A DNA stretch of 57,964 nucleotides from NCBI GenBank assembly GCA_021794075.1, contig JAJYRM010000010.1, forward strand, positions 1-57,964. Reading direction: 5' to 3'. The stretch comes from Bacteroidota bacterium. GTDB lineage: Bacteria > Bacteroidota > Ignavibacteria > Kryptoniales > JAKASW01. Below the pieces are notes generated by a model, which saw only the letters and a list, made by a program, of their open reading frames with translations, made no database searches and had not been told where the DNA came from. This document shows positions 1-8,696 of this stretch, one piece after another; position 1 is the first letter of the stretch; the number at the start of each line of letters is the position of its first letter. The position numbers and the translations under genes were made by a program.

Positions 1-113
1 TGGAGGACGCGGTGCCTCCGCGGCAGTTCAATGAAATCCTTTGGAGATATATCAAGGGGACGAATATGCCTGCTCCAAGATACTCGATCATATCGAGCAA
101 GGTGGGAGATTGA
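1..113 (+). CDS. C-terminal end of a YncE/alkaline-phosphatase-type phosphoesterase (partial)
   Basis: The third forward frame is open from the window edge to TGA at 111-113, giving 36 residues. The piece contains FNEILWRYIKG followed by MPAPRY. As I recall it, a tail of this shape (N-x-ILW-x-x-KG, then PxP) ends bifunctional YncE-propeller/alkaline-phosphatase-superfamily phosphoesterases. The catalytic part lies outside the window, so the family call rests only on this tail. A hairpin with a T-rich tail about 100 bases downstream fits the end of its transcript. Confidence 0.5.
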   Translation, partial: EDAVPPRQFNEILWRYIKGTNMPAPRYSIISSKVGD

Positions 114-210
114 GTTCGGGATATGCCATGTCGACTGCGCTGGCAGCTGAGTCTTTACTTAAGTCGTGAATCAGCTGCCGCATAAGCCGATGATTGTTCT
201 TCTTAAGGTT

Positions 211-257
211 AAGCCCGTCCATGTTTCAAGACCCTGGGCGGGTTTCTGTTTTGTTTG
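211..257 (+). terminator. Rho-independent terminator
   Basis: Arms AAGCCCGTCC (211-220) and GGGCGGGTTT (236-245) form a 10-bp stem with two G-T pairs around a 15-base loop. A T-rich tail (CTGTTTTGTTTG) follows. It lies downstream of the partial phosphoesterase gene and before the acetyltransferase. Confidence 0.65.
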
Positions 258-325
258 AATCGGTTTCAGACGGCAACGCGGCGGTGCGAGTACGTATCGC
301 CGGAATTATTTAATGGAGCGAAGAG

Positions 326-736
326 GTGATAGAATACACAACAAACCGGGAAATCACAGTTCAACAGTTCAGGAGCCTGCTGGTCGCTTCTACCCTGGGT
401 GAAAGAAGACCTATCGACGACCTTGGGTGCCTCGAGGGGATGTTGGATAACGCGAACCTGATCGCGACCGCCTGGGATGGCGAAAGACTCGTCGGAGTGG
501 CCAGGAGCGTCACGGACTTCTACTATTGCTGTTACCTTTCGGACCTGGCAGTGGATTTCGACTATCAAAAGCAGGGGATAGGAAGACGCCTGATCGCGGA
601 GATTCAGAGGAGATTAGAAAAAAATTGTAAGCTCATTTTGGTCGCCGCACCAGCCGCCAACGACTATTACCGTCACATCGGATTCACGAATAATGAGAGA
701 TGCTGGATACTTAGCGGAGAACAAGCCATTAAATAG
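326..736 (+). CDS. GNAT-family N-acetyltransferase
   Basis: A 136-residue cytoplasmic protein of the size of a single GNAT domain, predicted to move an acetyl group from acetyl-CoA to an amine. The acetyl-CoA-binding motif A is visible as LSDLAVDFDYQKQGIGRRLI (about residues 72-91), with the Q-x-x-G-I-G pyrophosphate loop. The C-terminal DYYRHIGF matches the usual Y-x-x-x-GF end of the domain. The start is GTG at 326 with GGAG at 315-318, seven bases upstream. It stands alone after a terminator, so its substrate cannot be guessed from context. Confidence 0.85.
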   Translation: MIEYTTNREITVQQFRSLLVASTLGERRPIDDLGCLEGMLDNANLIATAWDGERLVGVARSVTDFYYCCYLSDLAVDFDYQKQGIGRRLIAEIQRRLEKNCKLILVAAPAANDYYRHIGFTNNERCWILSGEQAIK

Positions 737-924
737 GCCCGGAGATTGAAAGATAATTTCGTAAAGGTTGCTGTTCGTACAGAATTTGTATAAATTTTTT
801 CCAAGTCAAGGTTCACATTTGTGCCTGAGAAAGGGGCCCCTGACGGATTCCGGCCTTGTACTGATTCCCGGTGGACCTTTTGGGAATAGAAGTTTTCGAA
901 TCGGAAAAAAGTGGTGAGGTGATT

Positions 925-2502
925 ATGAAGAATCTTCTTTTGTCCGCGGCAATGCTATTCCTCATTACATCGGTTACATCCGCGCAATGGACTCAGCAGC
1001 AGTCCAACGTTACTTCGGACCTCTTGGGCGTTTACTTCGTTTCTCCGACCACTGGTTGGGCGGTGGGATTGGGCGGCGTAATCCTGCACACCACTGATAG
1101 CGGAAAAACATGGACGCAATACTCCAGCCCGACGACGTCGGAATTGTCTAAGGTAGCTTTCCTGAACAGCACAACCGGTTGGATAGTCGGGGGAGACCAG
1201 ATTCTCGAGACGACGGACGGTGGCACGAGCTGGCAGTTCAACTCCAATCCTTCGCCTTATGGAGAATACAACTACTCCATCTATTGTGCGAGTCCCAATA
1301 ATCGACCTGAATGCTGGATTGCAGGCGGAAACAGGGCTACAAATTACACCTTCGTACTGAACTCACCCGGTAGCGGAAATTGGACTCTTCAAGTAGCGGG
1401 ATTCGCGGGAAGGCTGGCCGGTGTTTACTTCGACAACGACAGCCTGGGATGGGCGGCTGGTGATAATGGCATCATACTATCGACGGCGAACGGGGGAAGA
1501 TGGTGGAACGAACAGCAGACCGGTATATCCTCGTACCTGGCAGATGTAGGCTTCTTTGCTCCGGGAATTGGAATTTGCGTAGGGGACAGCGGAAGGATAC
1601 TTCGGTCAACCGACGGAGGCGTGCATTGGACGATGGTACAATCGAATCCACCGACGGACATATTCAAGGTCTATATCTCAAACGATTCAGTTGGTTATGT
1701 TGCCGGAGGCCCGTACAGCTCGAGCGGTCCCACCGATTACATTTACAGGACTACGGACGCGGGTAAAACATGGACGAACCAGTTTGTGAATGTACCTGCT
1801 GGCACCATGTTCGAAGACATATGCTTCGTAAATGACTCCGTCGGCTGGGCTGTCGGCCACAACGGGATAATCGTGCATACTACCGATGCCGGGGTTTCAG
1901 CCGTTCCCGCGTCACCAGCCCTATATTCACCGGCCACCCAAGACACTCTCGGATCATCCGACTCGGCGCTTGCCTGGTACGGAGTTACACATTCAACTTC
2001 TTACCGGGTGCAAATCGCTTCGGACAGCTCGTTCGGAAACATAGTCGTTGATTCCTCAGGCATATCGGACACGATGATGGTTGTTCGTCAGATTATCGAC
2101 ACAAAGCTCTCGCCTGAGACAAAATATTTCTGGAGAGTCCAGGCGATCGATGACACACTGTCCGGATCGTTTTCCGCTATATGGTCATTCATTACGCCGG
2201 CTTTGACAGCGGTGAACACGAAACAGGTGGGAATACCTCGGACTTTCGCGCTCAGTCAGAACTACCCCAACCCGTTCAACCCGTCCACGACGATAAAGTA
2301 CAGCATCCCTAAGGCTGAATTTGTGAACCTGACGGTGTATGACGACCTGGGCCAGAGAGTAGCTACTCTTGTTGACCAACAGCAGGGTGCGGGCAACTAT
2401 GAAGTAAGCTTCAATGCGGACCGCTTCGCCAGCGGGGTTTATTTCTATGTTATCAGAGCAGGCGATTACACTGCGACACATAAGATGATGCCGCTGAAGT
2501 GA
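925..2502 (+). CDS. Secreted YCF48-like beta-propeller protein with T9SS sorting domain
   Basis: About 525 residues when started at ATG 925, which gives a clean signal peptide (MKNLLLSAAMLFLITSVTSA, then Q). GTGAGGTG lies just upstream. The open frame also extends to GTG 871, but that would bury the signal peptide. The body repeats G-W-x-V-G ... G-I-I-L-x-T-x-D-G-G-x-x-W units, the signature of YCF48/BNR-type propeller blades. A fibronectin-III-like segment follows (TSYRVQIASD, YFWRVQAID). The last ~85 residues are a typical T9SS type A sorting domain: NYPNPFNPSTTIKYSIP, then LVDQQQGAGNYEV, then ASGVYFY. Predicted to be exported by T9SS to the cell surface or medium. No enzymatic residues recognised. 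Confidence 0.85.
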   Translation: MKNLLLSAAMLFLITSVTSAQWTQQQSNVTSDLLGVYFVSPTTGWAVGLGGVILHTTDSGKTWTQYSSPTTSELSKVAFLNSTTGWIVGGDQILETTDGGTSWQFNSNPSPYGEYNYSIYCASPNNRPECWIAGGNRATNYTFVLNSPGSGNWTLQVAGFAGRLAGVYFDNDSLGWAAGDNGIILSTANGGRWWNEQQTGISSYLADVGFFAPGIGICVGDSGRILRSTDGGVHWTMVQSNPPTDIFKVYISNDSVGYVAGGPYSSSGPTDYIYRTTDAGKTWTNQFVNVPAGTMFEDICFVNDSVGWAVGHNGIIVHTTDAGVSAVPASPALYSPATQDTLGSSDSALAWYGVTHSTSYRVQIASDSSFGNIVVDSSGISDTMMVVRQIIDTKLSPETKYFWRVQAIDDTLSGSFSAIWSFITPALTAVNTKQVGIPRTFALSQNYPNPFNPSTTIKYSIPKAEFVNLTVYDDLGQRVATLVDQQQGAGNYEVSFNADRFASGVYFYVIRAGDYTATHKMMPLK

Positions 2503-2519
2503 GCCATGTTTAAAGTTCT

Positions 2520-3509
2520 TTAGATATTCACCCAGCTTTCCTTGTCGGAGCTTTCGAAAACCGCGTCGATCACCTTCATGTTCGCTATCCCGTCGCTTAT
2601 AGGCGTGGGGACGTCGGTGTCTTTGATTATAGATTCCGCGAAGTGGTCGGCTTGAATTGTGTACTGGTCGCAGATTTCGAATCGTATTTCCTCGATTGAG
2701 CCGCCTCTTTGCAGCCAGATGCTCGTCGGGCGGTCGATGGGGGCATTGAAAGGTATCTCCAGCTCGATCCTCCCTTTCGTGCCCATGATGTTTACTCGTT
2801 GGTATGGCTGGAGCTGCGTCCCGCAGGAGAAAGTTGTGACACCGCTTCCGAAATCAAGCGCGCCAGAAGCGAACCGATCGACCTTCGTGTCTGGATCTCG
2901 CTCAATTCTCCCGAGAACACGATTGGGTTCTCGTCCGAAAACAAACCGTGAGATGGAAACGCAGTAGCAGCCGATGTCTAACATCCCTCCTCCGCCGAAC
3001 TCGATCTTGTTTCTAATGTTCGAGGCATCATCATTATAGTAAGAGTAATGAGCTTGCACCTCTTTTAACTCGCCGATCGCGCCGGTTTCCACGAGTTCCT
3101 TCGCCTTCCGCCATTGCGGGTGGTGGCGATACATGAATGCTTCCATTACTTTGAGATTTGGAAAAACTTTCGACACGTTTTGAAGTCGGCGAGCGTCGAC
3201 GTGGTTGATGCCGATTGGTTTTTCACAAAGTACATGCTTGCCCGCTTCGAGGGCCCTAAGTGTCCAGTCGACATGAAGGTGATTTGGAAGCGGATTGTAG
3301 ATGACATCGATCTCGGGATCTGATATGAGTTCCTCGTATGAGCCGTAAGCCTTCCGGATTCCCAGTTGGGCGGCGAGCTGTTCCGCTCGAACCTTGTCAC
3401 GGGAAGCAATGGCACTTACTTCAGAAAGGCTACTCCTCTGGGTCGCGGGGATTATCGCCCGAGCCGCGAACCTGGATGTGCTGAGTATTCCCCACGCGAG
3501 CTTCTTCAT
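2520..3509 (-). CDS. Gfo/Idh/MocA-family NAD(P)-dependent oxidoreductase
   Basis: A 329-residue cytoplasmic sugar or cyclitol dehydrogenase-type protein. The N-terminal Rossmann region starts MKKLAWGILSTSRFA, a variant of the G-x-G-x-x-A/G loop. AGKHVLCEKPI (about residues 89-99) carries the family EKP motif, whose lysine is a catalytic/cofactor residue. The C-terminal alpha/beta domain includes GGGGMLDIGCYC, the usual GGG-x-x-x-D-x-G-x-H/Y segment. GGAGG sits just before the ATG on the reverse strand. It is convergent with the preceding T9SS gene (17 bases between stops). The substrate is not evident. Confidence 0.9.
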   Translation of the reverse strand: MKKLAWGILSTSRFAARAIIPATQRSSLSEVSAIASRDKVRAEQLAAQLGIRKAYGSYEELISDPEIDVIYNPLPNHLHVDWTLRALEAGKHVLCEKPIGINHVDARRLQNVSKVFPNLKVMEAFMYRHHPQWRKAKELVETGAIGELKEVQAHYSYYNDDASNIRNKIEFGGGGMLDIGCYCVSISRFVFGREPNRVLGRIERDPDTKVDRFASGALDFGSGVTTFSCGTQLQPYQRVNIMGTKGRIELEIPFNAPIDRPTSIWLQRGGSIEEIRFEICDQYTIQADHFAESIIKDTDVPTPISDGIANMKVIDAVFESSDKESWVNI

Positions 3510-3591
3510 TTTGTGATCCTCCGATCAGGTGGTCAAGTCATTTAATCCAGTTATCGTTCCGTTCCAATTTAGTGATTCGAGCTGTCGATCG

Positions 3592-4578
3592 TCATCTTCG
3601 TGTGAATATGTCGCTGATGATCTGGTTGTTTGATATTCCATATTTCAGGGCATACTTCTGTTGGTAACCGGCCCGCGGCAGCCCGTAAATTGCCTCTATC
3701 GTACGAAGGAGGTTAACGTGAGTAACGCCTTTACCTTCAGTGTATTTACCATGCCTTATGTGCGCGCCGGCGAATATGGTGGGGATCCTGTTTCTTATAT
3801 CGCGGTTATTGCTGGCTGGATTCGTGAGTCCGGTGAATTGTGACCAGTCGCTGTTTTCGTCCCATGTTATGACCAGGAGACTGTTGTGAGTCTTCGCCCA
3901 CTCGTAATACTTGCCGAGTTTGTCTCTCAGCCACGCGTCGCCATCCTTCACACGCAGAGAGCGCTTCCCGCTATGCATATCGTCGATCAGGTTTGGGATA
4001 ACAATGGCAACGGTCGGAAGCTTGTTGAAGTCACTGGGAAACTGCCTGAACTGTAAATTGCACGATGTGGCTTCGGTTTTTCCCTGTGGCAGATTTCCAA
4101 AACTAATCCAGGGGACATGTTTCCTGGCGTATTTCCCCGCCCAGGATACGGTGTCGCCGATCGAGGGGAGGCTTTCCGCATAGCCCTTGAATGTATATCC
4201 CGCCTTAATGAGTTGCTCGCCGAGATTTGGAGCCATGAAAGGGTAGTTGTGATTGTTGGACTTCGTCGGTGTCATATCGTGATGTCCGACGTTCTGCGTC
4301 GCGCCGGAGAATATCCAGAAGTAGTTTCCTTCGCTGTTATGCTCATCGGCAAACATTCGTGTCAGGTTAGCGCCCTGTTTTACGAGGACGTTGTTGATGT
4401 AGGGCGCGTCCTTGCTTCCAATCACCCTTGAATAGTATTTGTTCTCTTCGATTACAAGGACTATGTGGGAGTATTTCGGTAGATACGCAGACTTAGGGAT
4501 CCATGTCTTGGTGTGGCGGTTGGCGGAAAATCCGAACGCCATTATCGCGATGAAGATAATCGGCAGCACTTTTTTCAT
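3592..4578 (-). CDS. Secreted phosphoesterase (AcpA-like acid phosphatase / phospholipase C superfamily)
   Basis: 328 residues with an N-terminal signal peptide (MKKVLPIIFIAIMAFGFSA). The protein opens with YSHIVLVIEENKYY, the metal-binding strand of the PF04185-type phosphoesterases, where the two Glu/Asn residues bind metal and the nucleophile. It continues with an H-N-S-E-G-N-Y segment. The C-terminal LLVITWDENSDWSQ and a GKYTEGKGVTHVNLLRTIEAIYGL segment match the family's second metal site and end. Expected to release phosphate from organic esters in the periplasm or outside the cell. AGGAAA precedes the ATG. It is divergent from the glycerol-3-phosphate dehydrogenase gene, with 117 bases between the two starts. 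Confidence 0.8.
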   Translation of the reverse strand: MKKVLPIIFIAIMAFGFSANRHTKTWIPKSAYLPKYSHIVLVIEENKYYSRVIGSKDAPYINNVLVKQGANLTRMFADEHNSEGNYFWIFSGATQNVGHHDMTPTKSNNHNYPFMAPNLGEQLIKAGYTFKGYAESLPSIGDTVSWAGKYARKHVPWISFGNLPQGKTEATSCNLQFRQFPSDFNKLPTVAIVIPNLIDDMHSGKRSLRVKDGDAWLRDKLGKYYEWAKTHNSLLVITWDENSDWSQFTGLTNPASNNRDIRNRIPTIFAGAHIRHGKYTEGKGVTHVNLLRTIEAIYGLPRAGYQQKYALKYGISNNQIISDIFTRR

Positions 4579-4695
4579 GACATTTCCTGTTATGTTTATG
4601 TTCTTGTCTGAAAAATAATGAAGAATATCGATTGTTTATGCAAATTAAATAATGGTTAACACTCGAGTCTTAGACCGCTGACGAAAGGGAGGATT

Positions 4696-6255
4696 ATGAC
4701 GCGTGAAGATATAATGGCAAGGATCGAATCTGAGCGTAAAAGGTGGGACATCGTGGTTATTGGCGGAGGCGCGACCGGGCTGGGCACTGCCGTCGAGTCG
4801 GCTTCGAGAGGATATAGAACTCTCTTGCTTGAACAACACGATTTCGCCAAAGGGACATCGAGCCGAAGTACAAAACTCGTTCATGGCGGAGTCAGGTACC
4901 TCCAGCAGGGGAACATCTCATTGGTGACCGAAGCGCTTAGGGAGCGGGGCCTGCTGAAACAAAACGCTCCGCACCTGGTTTTGAACAGGTCGTTTGTCGT
5001 TCCTAACTATGACTGGTGGCACGGTCCGCTGTATGGGGTTGGGCTGAAGGTTTACGATCTTCTCGCTGGAAAACTCGGGCTTGGTCCGTCGAAATTCATC
5101 TCGAGGGAAGAAACAATCGAACGAATTCCGAACGTGGAACCAGATGGATTGCGCGGCGGCGTCATATACCACGACGGACAATTCGACGACTCGCGCCTCG
5201 CGGTAAATCTCGCGCAGACAGTACACGAGTTGGGTGGATTGGCGGTGAACTACATGGCCGTGACCGCGCTGCTGAAATCGGGTGGAATGATAAGCGGCGT
5301 CGTTGCTGTGGACCGCGAAACTGAGAGGGAGTACGAGATAAGCGCGCGGGTCGTCGTGAATGCAACGGGTGTATTTGCCGACCAGATCCGCAGGTTTGAC
5401 GAGCCAAGGGTTTCCAGGATATTGGCCATCAGCCAGGGGGTCCACATCGTTCTTGGTAAAGAGTTTCTGCCGGGAGACTCGGCGATCATGGTTCCTCAGA
5501 CTGAGGACGGCAGAGTGCTTTTTGCCGTGCCGTGGCATAACTGTGTTCTGGTTGGGACCACGGACACACCTGTGCGGAGCGCTTTTCTGGAACCAAAGCC
5601 GCTCGAGGAAGAGGTGGAGTTCATACTTCGCCATGCGGCGAAATACATGGCGAAGGACCCGACGCGTGCGGATGTGAAAAGCGTGTATGCCGGGCTGCGT
5701 CCGCTCGCGAGAAGCGACCGAAAGAAGAAGACTTCTGAGATCTCACGGGACCACGTGCTTGTCGTATCCGATTCCGGGCTTGTTACAATTACGGGTGGTA
5801 AATGGACCACTTACAGAAAAATGGGACAGGATGCCGTCGACCAGGCGACGCTCGTCGCCGGACTGGATGAACGCCCGAGCACTACGGAAAGCTTGCGGAT
5901 TCATGGGGGTACCGCGGACTTGGAAAGGGATGATAATCTGAATGTCTACGGTTCCGATTCGGAGCTGATTGAAAGACTGATTTCTGAAAGGCCATACTTC
6001 GGCGAGCTCATACACCCCGCGCTGCCATATTTGAAAGGGGAAGTCATTTGGCATGTGCGCCAAGAGATGGCGAGAAATGTCGAGGATGTTCTGGCCCGAA
6101 GAACGCGCGCCCTCCTCCTCAATGCAAAGGCAAGTATTGAAATGGCTCCGGTCGTCGCGAAGCTGATGGCAGAGGAGCTGGGACGTGGAAAGGATTGGGA
6201 GGCGGGCCAGCTTTCAGCGTATGCGAAGCTTGCCTGCAATTACATGCTCGACTGA
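4696..6255 (+). CDS. glpD: FAD-dependent glycerol-3-phosphate dehydrogenase
   Basis: 519 residues, the usual GlpD size. It oxidises sn-glycerol-3-phosphate to dihydroxyacetone phosphate at the membrane and passes electrons to quinone. The N-terminal dinucleotide-binding motif is DIVVIGGGATGLG (about residues 18-30). It is followed by LLLEQHDFAKGTSSRST and KLVHGGVRYL, both highly characteristic of GlpD. The C-terminal DAO_C-type helical domain (HVRQEMARNVEDVLARRTR) is complete. The ATG at 4696 has GGGAGG only three bases upstream. The internal ATG at 4714 would give a more normal spacing and still keep the whole FAD fold, so the exact start is uncertain. No glpK or glpF lies nearby. Confidence 0.93.
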   Translation: MTREDIMARIESERKRWDIVVIGGGATGLGTAVESASRGYRTLLLEQHDFAKGTSSRSTKLVHGGVRYLQQGNISLVTEALRERGLLKQNAPHLVLNRSFVVPNYDWWHGPLYGVGLKVYDLLAGKLGLGPSKFISREETIERIPNVEPDGLRGGVIYHDGQFDDSRLAVNLAQTVHELGGLAVNYMAVTALLKSGGMISGVVAVDRETEREYEISARVVVNATGVFADQIRRFDEPRVSRILAISQGVHIVLGKEFLPGDSAIMVPQTEDGRVLFAVPWHNCVLVGTTDTPVRSAFLEPKPLEEEVEFILRHAAKYMAKDPTRADVKSVYAGLRPLARSDRKKKTSEISRDHVLVVSDSGLVTITGGKWTTYRKMGQDAVDQATLVAGLDERPSTTESLRIHGGTADLERDDNLNVYGSDSELIERLISERPYFGELIHPALPYLKGEVIWHVRQEMARNVEDVLARRTRALLLNAKASIEMAPVVAKLMAEELGRGKDWEAGQLSAYAKLACNYMLD

Positions 6256-6296
6256 GCCGGCGAATGGTGGGGCAAGTATCTTACCTTTGCGCTACA

Positions 6297-6524
6297 TCAT
6301 CTCTCCGTCGATTTTCGCAGTTTTGCGTTTGCGAGATCGTCGTCGCAGGTCATAACGAATTCCCCCTGTATGCCGGTTGAAGTGATGTAGCGTTTGAGAA
6401 GTGACGCAGGGATTTGTATGGTGAAACCGTCGGGAAGCTGTACCCTGACCTGACGGATCGTGCCGCGATAGTATTCCAGACATTTGTCCGACGAGATATC
6501 GAGATGGAACTTGTAGCTCTTCAT
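6297..6524 (-). CDS. DUF2835-family small protein
   Basis: 75 residues starting at the ATG at 6524 (MKSYKFHLDIS). The open frame extends upstream to 6674, but the conserved family starts here. YYRGTIRQVRVQLPDG, then IPASLLKRYIT, then GIQGEFVMTCD reproduce the DUF2835 pattern (F-x-L-x-I-S ... Y-Y-x-G ... R-x-P-A-x-x-L-R-x-F-V-T ... G-I-x-G-x-F). CGGAG lies about 11 bases upstream. The function of the family is unknown. It is convergent with glpD, with 41 bases between stops. Confidence 0.8.
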   Translation of the reverse strand: MKSYKFHLDISSDKCLEYYRGTIRQVRVQLPDGFTIQIPASLLKRYITSTGIQGEFVMTCDDDLANAKLRKSTER

Positions 6525-6698
6525 GATCGGTCGACTCCGAAAATATGTTTTGATCATAAGATAAGAAAAGGGAGTGGTTGAAGCATATTGGAAATGATTC
6601 ATGAATAGGGTAATGTTATGAAAATCCGGAGTGGCATCCGGAGTAATGAGTGAGACGTGATCCCAGAACAGCAAAGAAAAGTCGTGAGGAGATAGCTA

Positions 6699-8141
6699 AT
6701 GAGTAAACCTGATAAAACGAAGCAATGCCTGAGGCAAAGAGTTCTTGTGATGGTTGTCCTGGCAACCGCCATGTTTTGCGCCAGTCCGTCGTTCGGACAG
6801 AGACTATCGTCTCCTGAATCGCTTGAAATCGGAGTGGACTCTGCCGCTGTTCAGGTTCTACGGGAAACAGGGACGCCGGGCGCCTCTCTTGCGGTTGTGA
6901 AACATGGTCGCATCGTGTACGCCCGGGCGTACGGTTACGCCAGGCTCGACCCGATGACTCCCGCAAAACCCTCCATGCGCTACGCGATCGGATCCATCAG
7001 CAAGCAGTTCACCGCGTCTTGCGTACTCCTTCTTCAACAGCAGGGTAAACTTTCGCTGAACGATCACATAGGAAGGTGGTTTCCCGAGCTAACGGAGGCG
7101 AACGAGGTGACTCTTCGAGAAGTTCTATCCCACACCTCAGGCTATCAGGACTTCTGGCCGCAGGATTATGTCCCACCGATGATGCTAAAACCGATAGAAC
7201 CAATGGAAATATTGGACCGGTGGGCAAAGAAGCCTCTCGATTTCGCGCCGGGGACTCGTTGGCAATACAGCAATACAAACTACGTCCTTGCCGGTCAGAT
7301 CGTGGAAAAGATTACGCACGAATCTTTTTACAAATTTCTTCATGATAACATTCTGAAGCCGCTTGATCTTTCGAGCGCGGTAAATTTTGACGTGGGAAAG
7401 ATGACCGAGGCTGACGCAGCGGGTTACACCGAGTATGGGCTGGGACCTCTTAGACCGGCGCCGAGCGAAGGGTCCGGATGGATGGCGGGAGCCGGCGAGC
7501 TGGCGATGACAGCGAGTGATCTCGCGAGATGGGATATCTCGATAATTGATGAGAGTCTGCTGAAGCACGAGTCTTACAGACAGCTCGAGACCGAAATTCT
7601 CCTGAAGAATGGAGTTGGAACTCGCTACGGTTTGGGGGTGCAGGTTGGTTTGATGGATGGCCATCGGATGTTGTCTCATAGCGGCGAGGTGTCGGGGTTC
7701 ACAGCTTTCAACGCCGTGTTTCCTGACGACAGCGCTGGCGTCGTTGTCCTTACAAATCAGGATGCTTCTTCGGCCGCTGGCTCGATCGGGATGAGGATAG
7801 CGAAGCTGCTTTTCAAAACGCAGGACGCCGAGACGGCCTCCAGAACCGAGCAAGCGCGACTCATTTTCGATGGTCTGCAAAAAGGGGAGATCGAACGCTC
7901 TCTCTTCACTTCAGACGCGAACGCGTATTTCAGCAAGGAGGCCTTGAAGGATTTTGAATCGGGACTGGCGCCGCTTGGCAAACCGAAGGAGTTTGTCCAG
8001 ACAGGAGAGTCGAAACGCGGAGGCATGATCGAACGCTCTTTCCGTGTAGTATTTCCCGATCGTAAACTGAAAGTCTGGACTTACCAGATGCCTGACGGTA
8101 AACTTGAGCAGTACCAGGTCGCGCCAATCTACTCAAACTAG
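6699..8141 (+). CDS. Secreted serine hydrolase (class C beta-lactamase/DD-peptidase family)
   Basis: 480 residues with a signal peptide ending ASPSFGQ (about residue 34). The S-x-x-K catalytic tetrad is SISK in YAIGSISKQFTAS (about residues 103-106). The Y-x-N motif is YSN in WQYSNTNYVLAG, and the third motif is HSGEVSGF. This is the PF00144 architecture shared by class C beta-lactamases, esterases and D-aminopeptidases, so substrate cannot be named. A ~100-residue C-terminal extension follows the catalytic domain. GAGGAGA lies upstream of the ATG. It stands alone between a convergent gene and a long spacer. Confidence 0.85.
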   Translation: MSKPDKTKQCLRQRVLVMVVLATAMFCASPSFGQRLSSPESLEIGVDSAAVQVLRETGTPGASLAVVKHGRIVYARAYGYARLDPMTPAKPSMRYAIGSISKQFTASCVLLLQQQGKLSLNDHIGRWFPELTEANEVTLREVLSHTSGYQDFWPQDYVPPMMLKPIEPMEILDRWAKKPLDFAPGTRWQYSNTNYVLAGQIVEKITHESFYKFLHDNILKPLDLSSAVNFDVGKMTEADAAGYTEYGLGPLRPAPSEGSGWMAGAGELAMTASDLARWDISIIDESLLKHESYRQLETEILLKNGVGTRYGLGVQVGLMDGHRMLSHSGEVSGFTAFNAVFPDDSAGVVVLTNQDASSAAGSIGMRIAKLLFKTQDAETASRTEQARLIFDGLQKGEIERSLFTSDANAYFSKEALKDFESGLAPLGKPKEFVQTGESKRGGMIERSFRVVFPDRKLKVWTYQMPDGKLEQYQVAPIYSN

Positions 8142-8696
8142 ATCCGGGAAGGTCTACTAAAAACACATAGCGGCATTTTGACGAAGATACGCGATAAGCT
8201 ATGGGGCAAGTTGTGAAATGCCATTCAGCGCATGCTAACCTTGCACCATCTCAAAGCTGATAGCAGACTCGGAACAGCTGTGAAACGAATTAAGATATAC
8301 ATGCGCTGAGAACAATACCTTTGGTAATGCGAATATTACGAATCGAATACTCGCTGGCGATTCTTTTCCCAAGAACTATGAATGCGATTGGTGTTAGAGC
8401 TCGGAATCCATCCGATTTGTTCGACATTGTTTATTAGATATCGAATGAATAGCTTTTACCCAGAATGAAACCAGAAGCACGATTGAATTGGGATGAATGT
8501 CCGGAAATTCCTGAAATTCACCTGGGTATCAGCAATCAGATGAAAATCATTGCCATATCTTCAAAAGCCGCTAGTCGCTGGTTTGCCGCTGTAAGTCAAT
8601 CTTTTCTGAGGGCCGAATAGTAAATCTCCTTGTTACGTTGTTTCTATTTTAATATTTAAATGGCGAGTCAATTAAACGCGCGCAAACAAGGAGATT
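8142..8696. other. 555-base spacer, no convincing gene
   Basis: Only ORFs of fewer than 20 codons without ribosome-binding sites are present. The last ~80 bases before the TonB receptor are AT-rich (CTATTTTAATATTTAAAT around 8644-8661) and probably hold its promoter. I saw no clear terminator or repeat. Confidence 0.5.

Noticed and set aside
4918-5634. 238-codon minus-strand ORF inside glpD
   Set aside because: Shadow of a confidently identified gene. The translation has no protein-like features.
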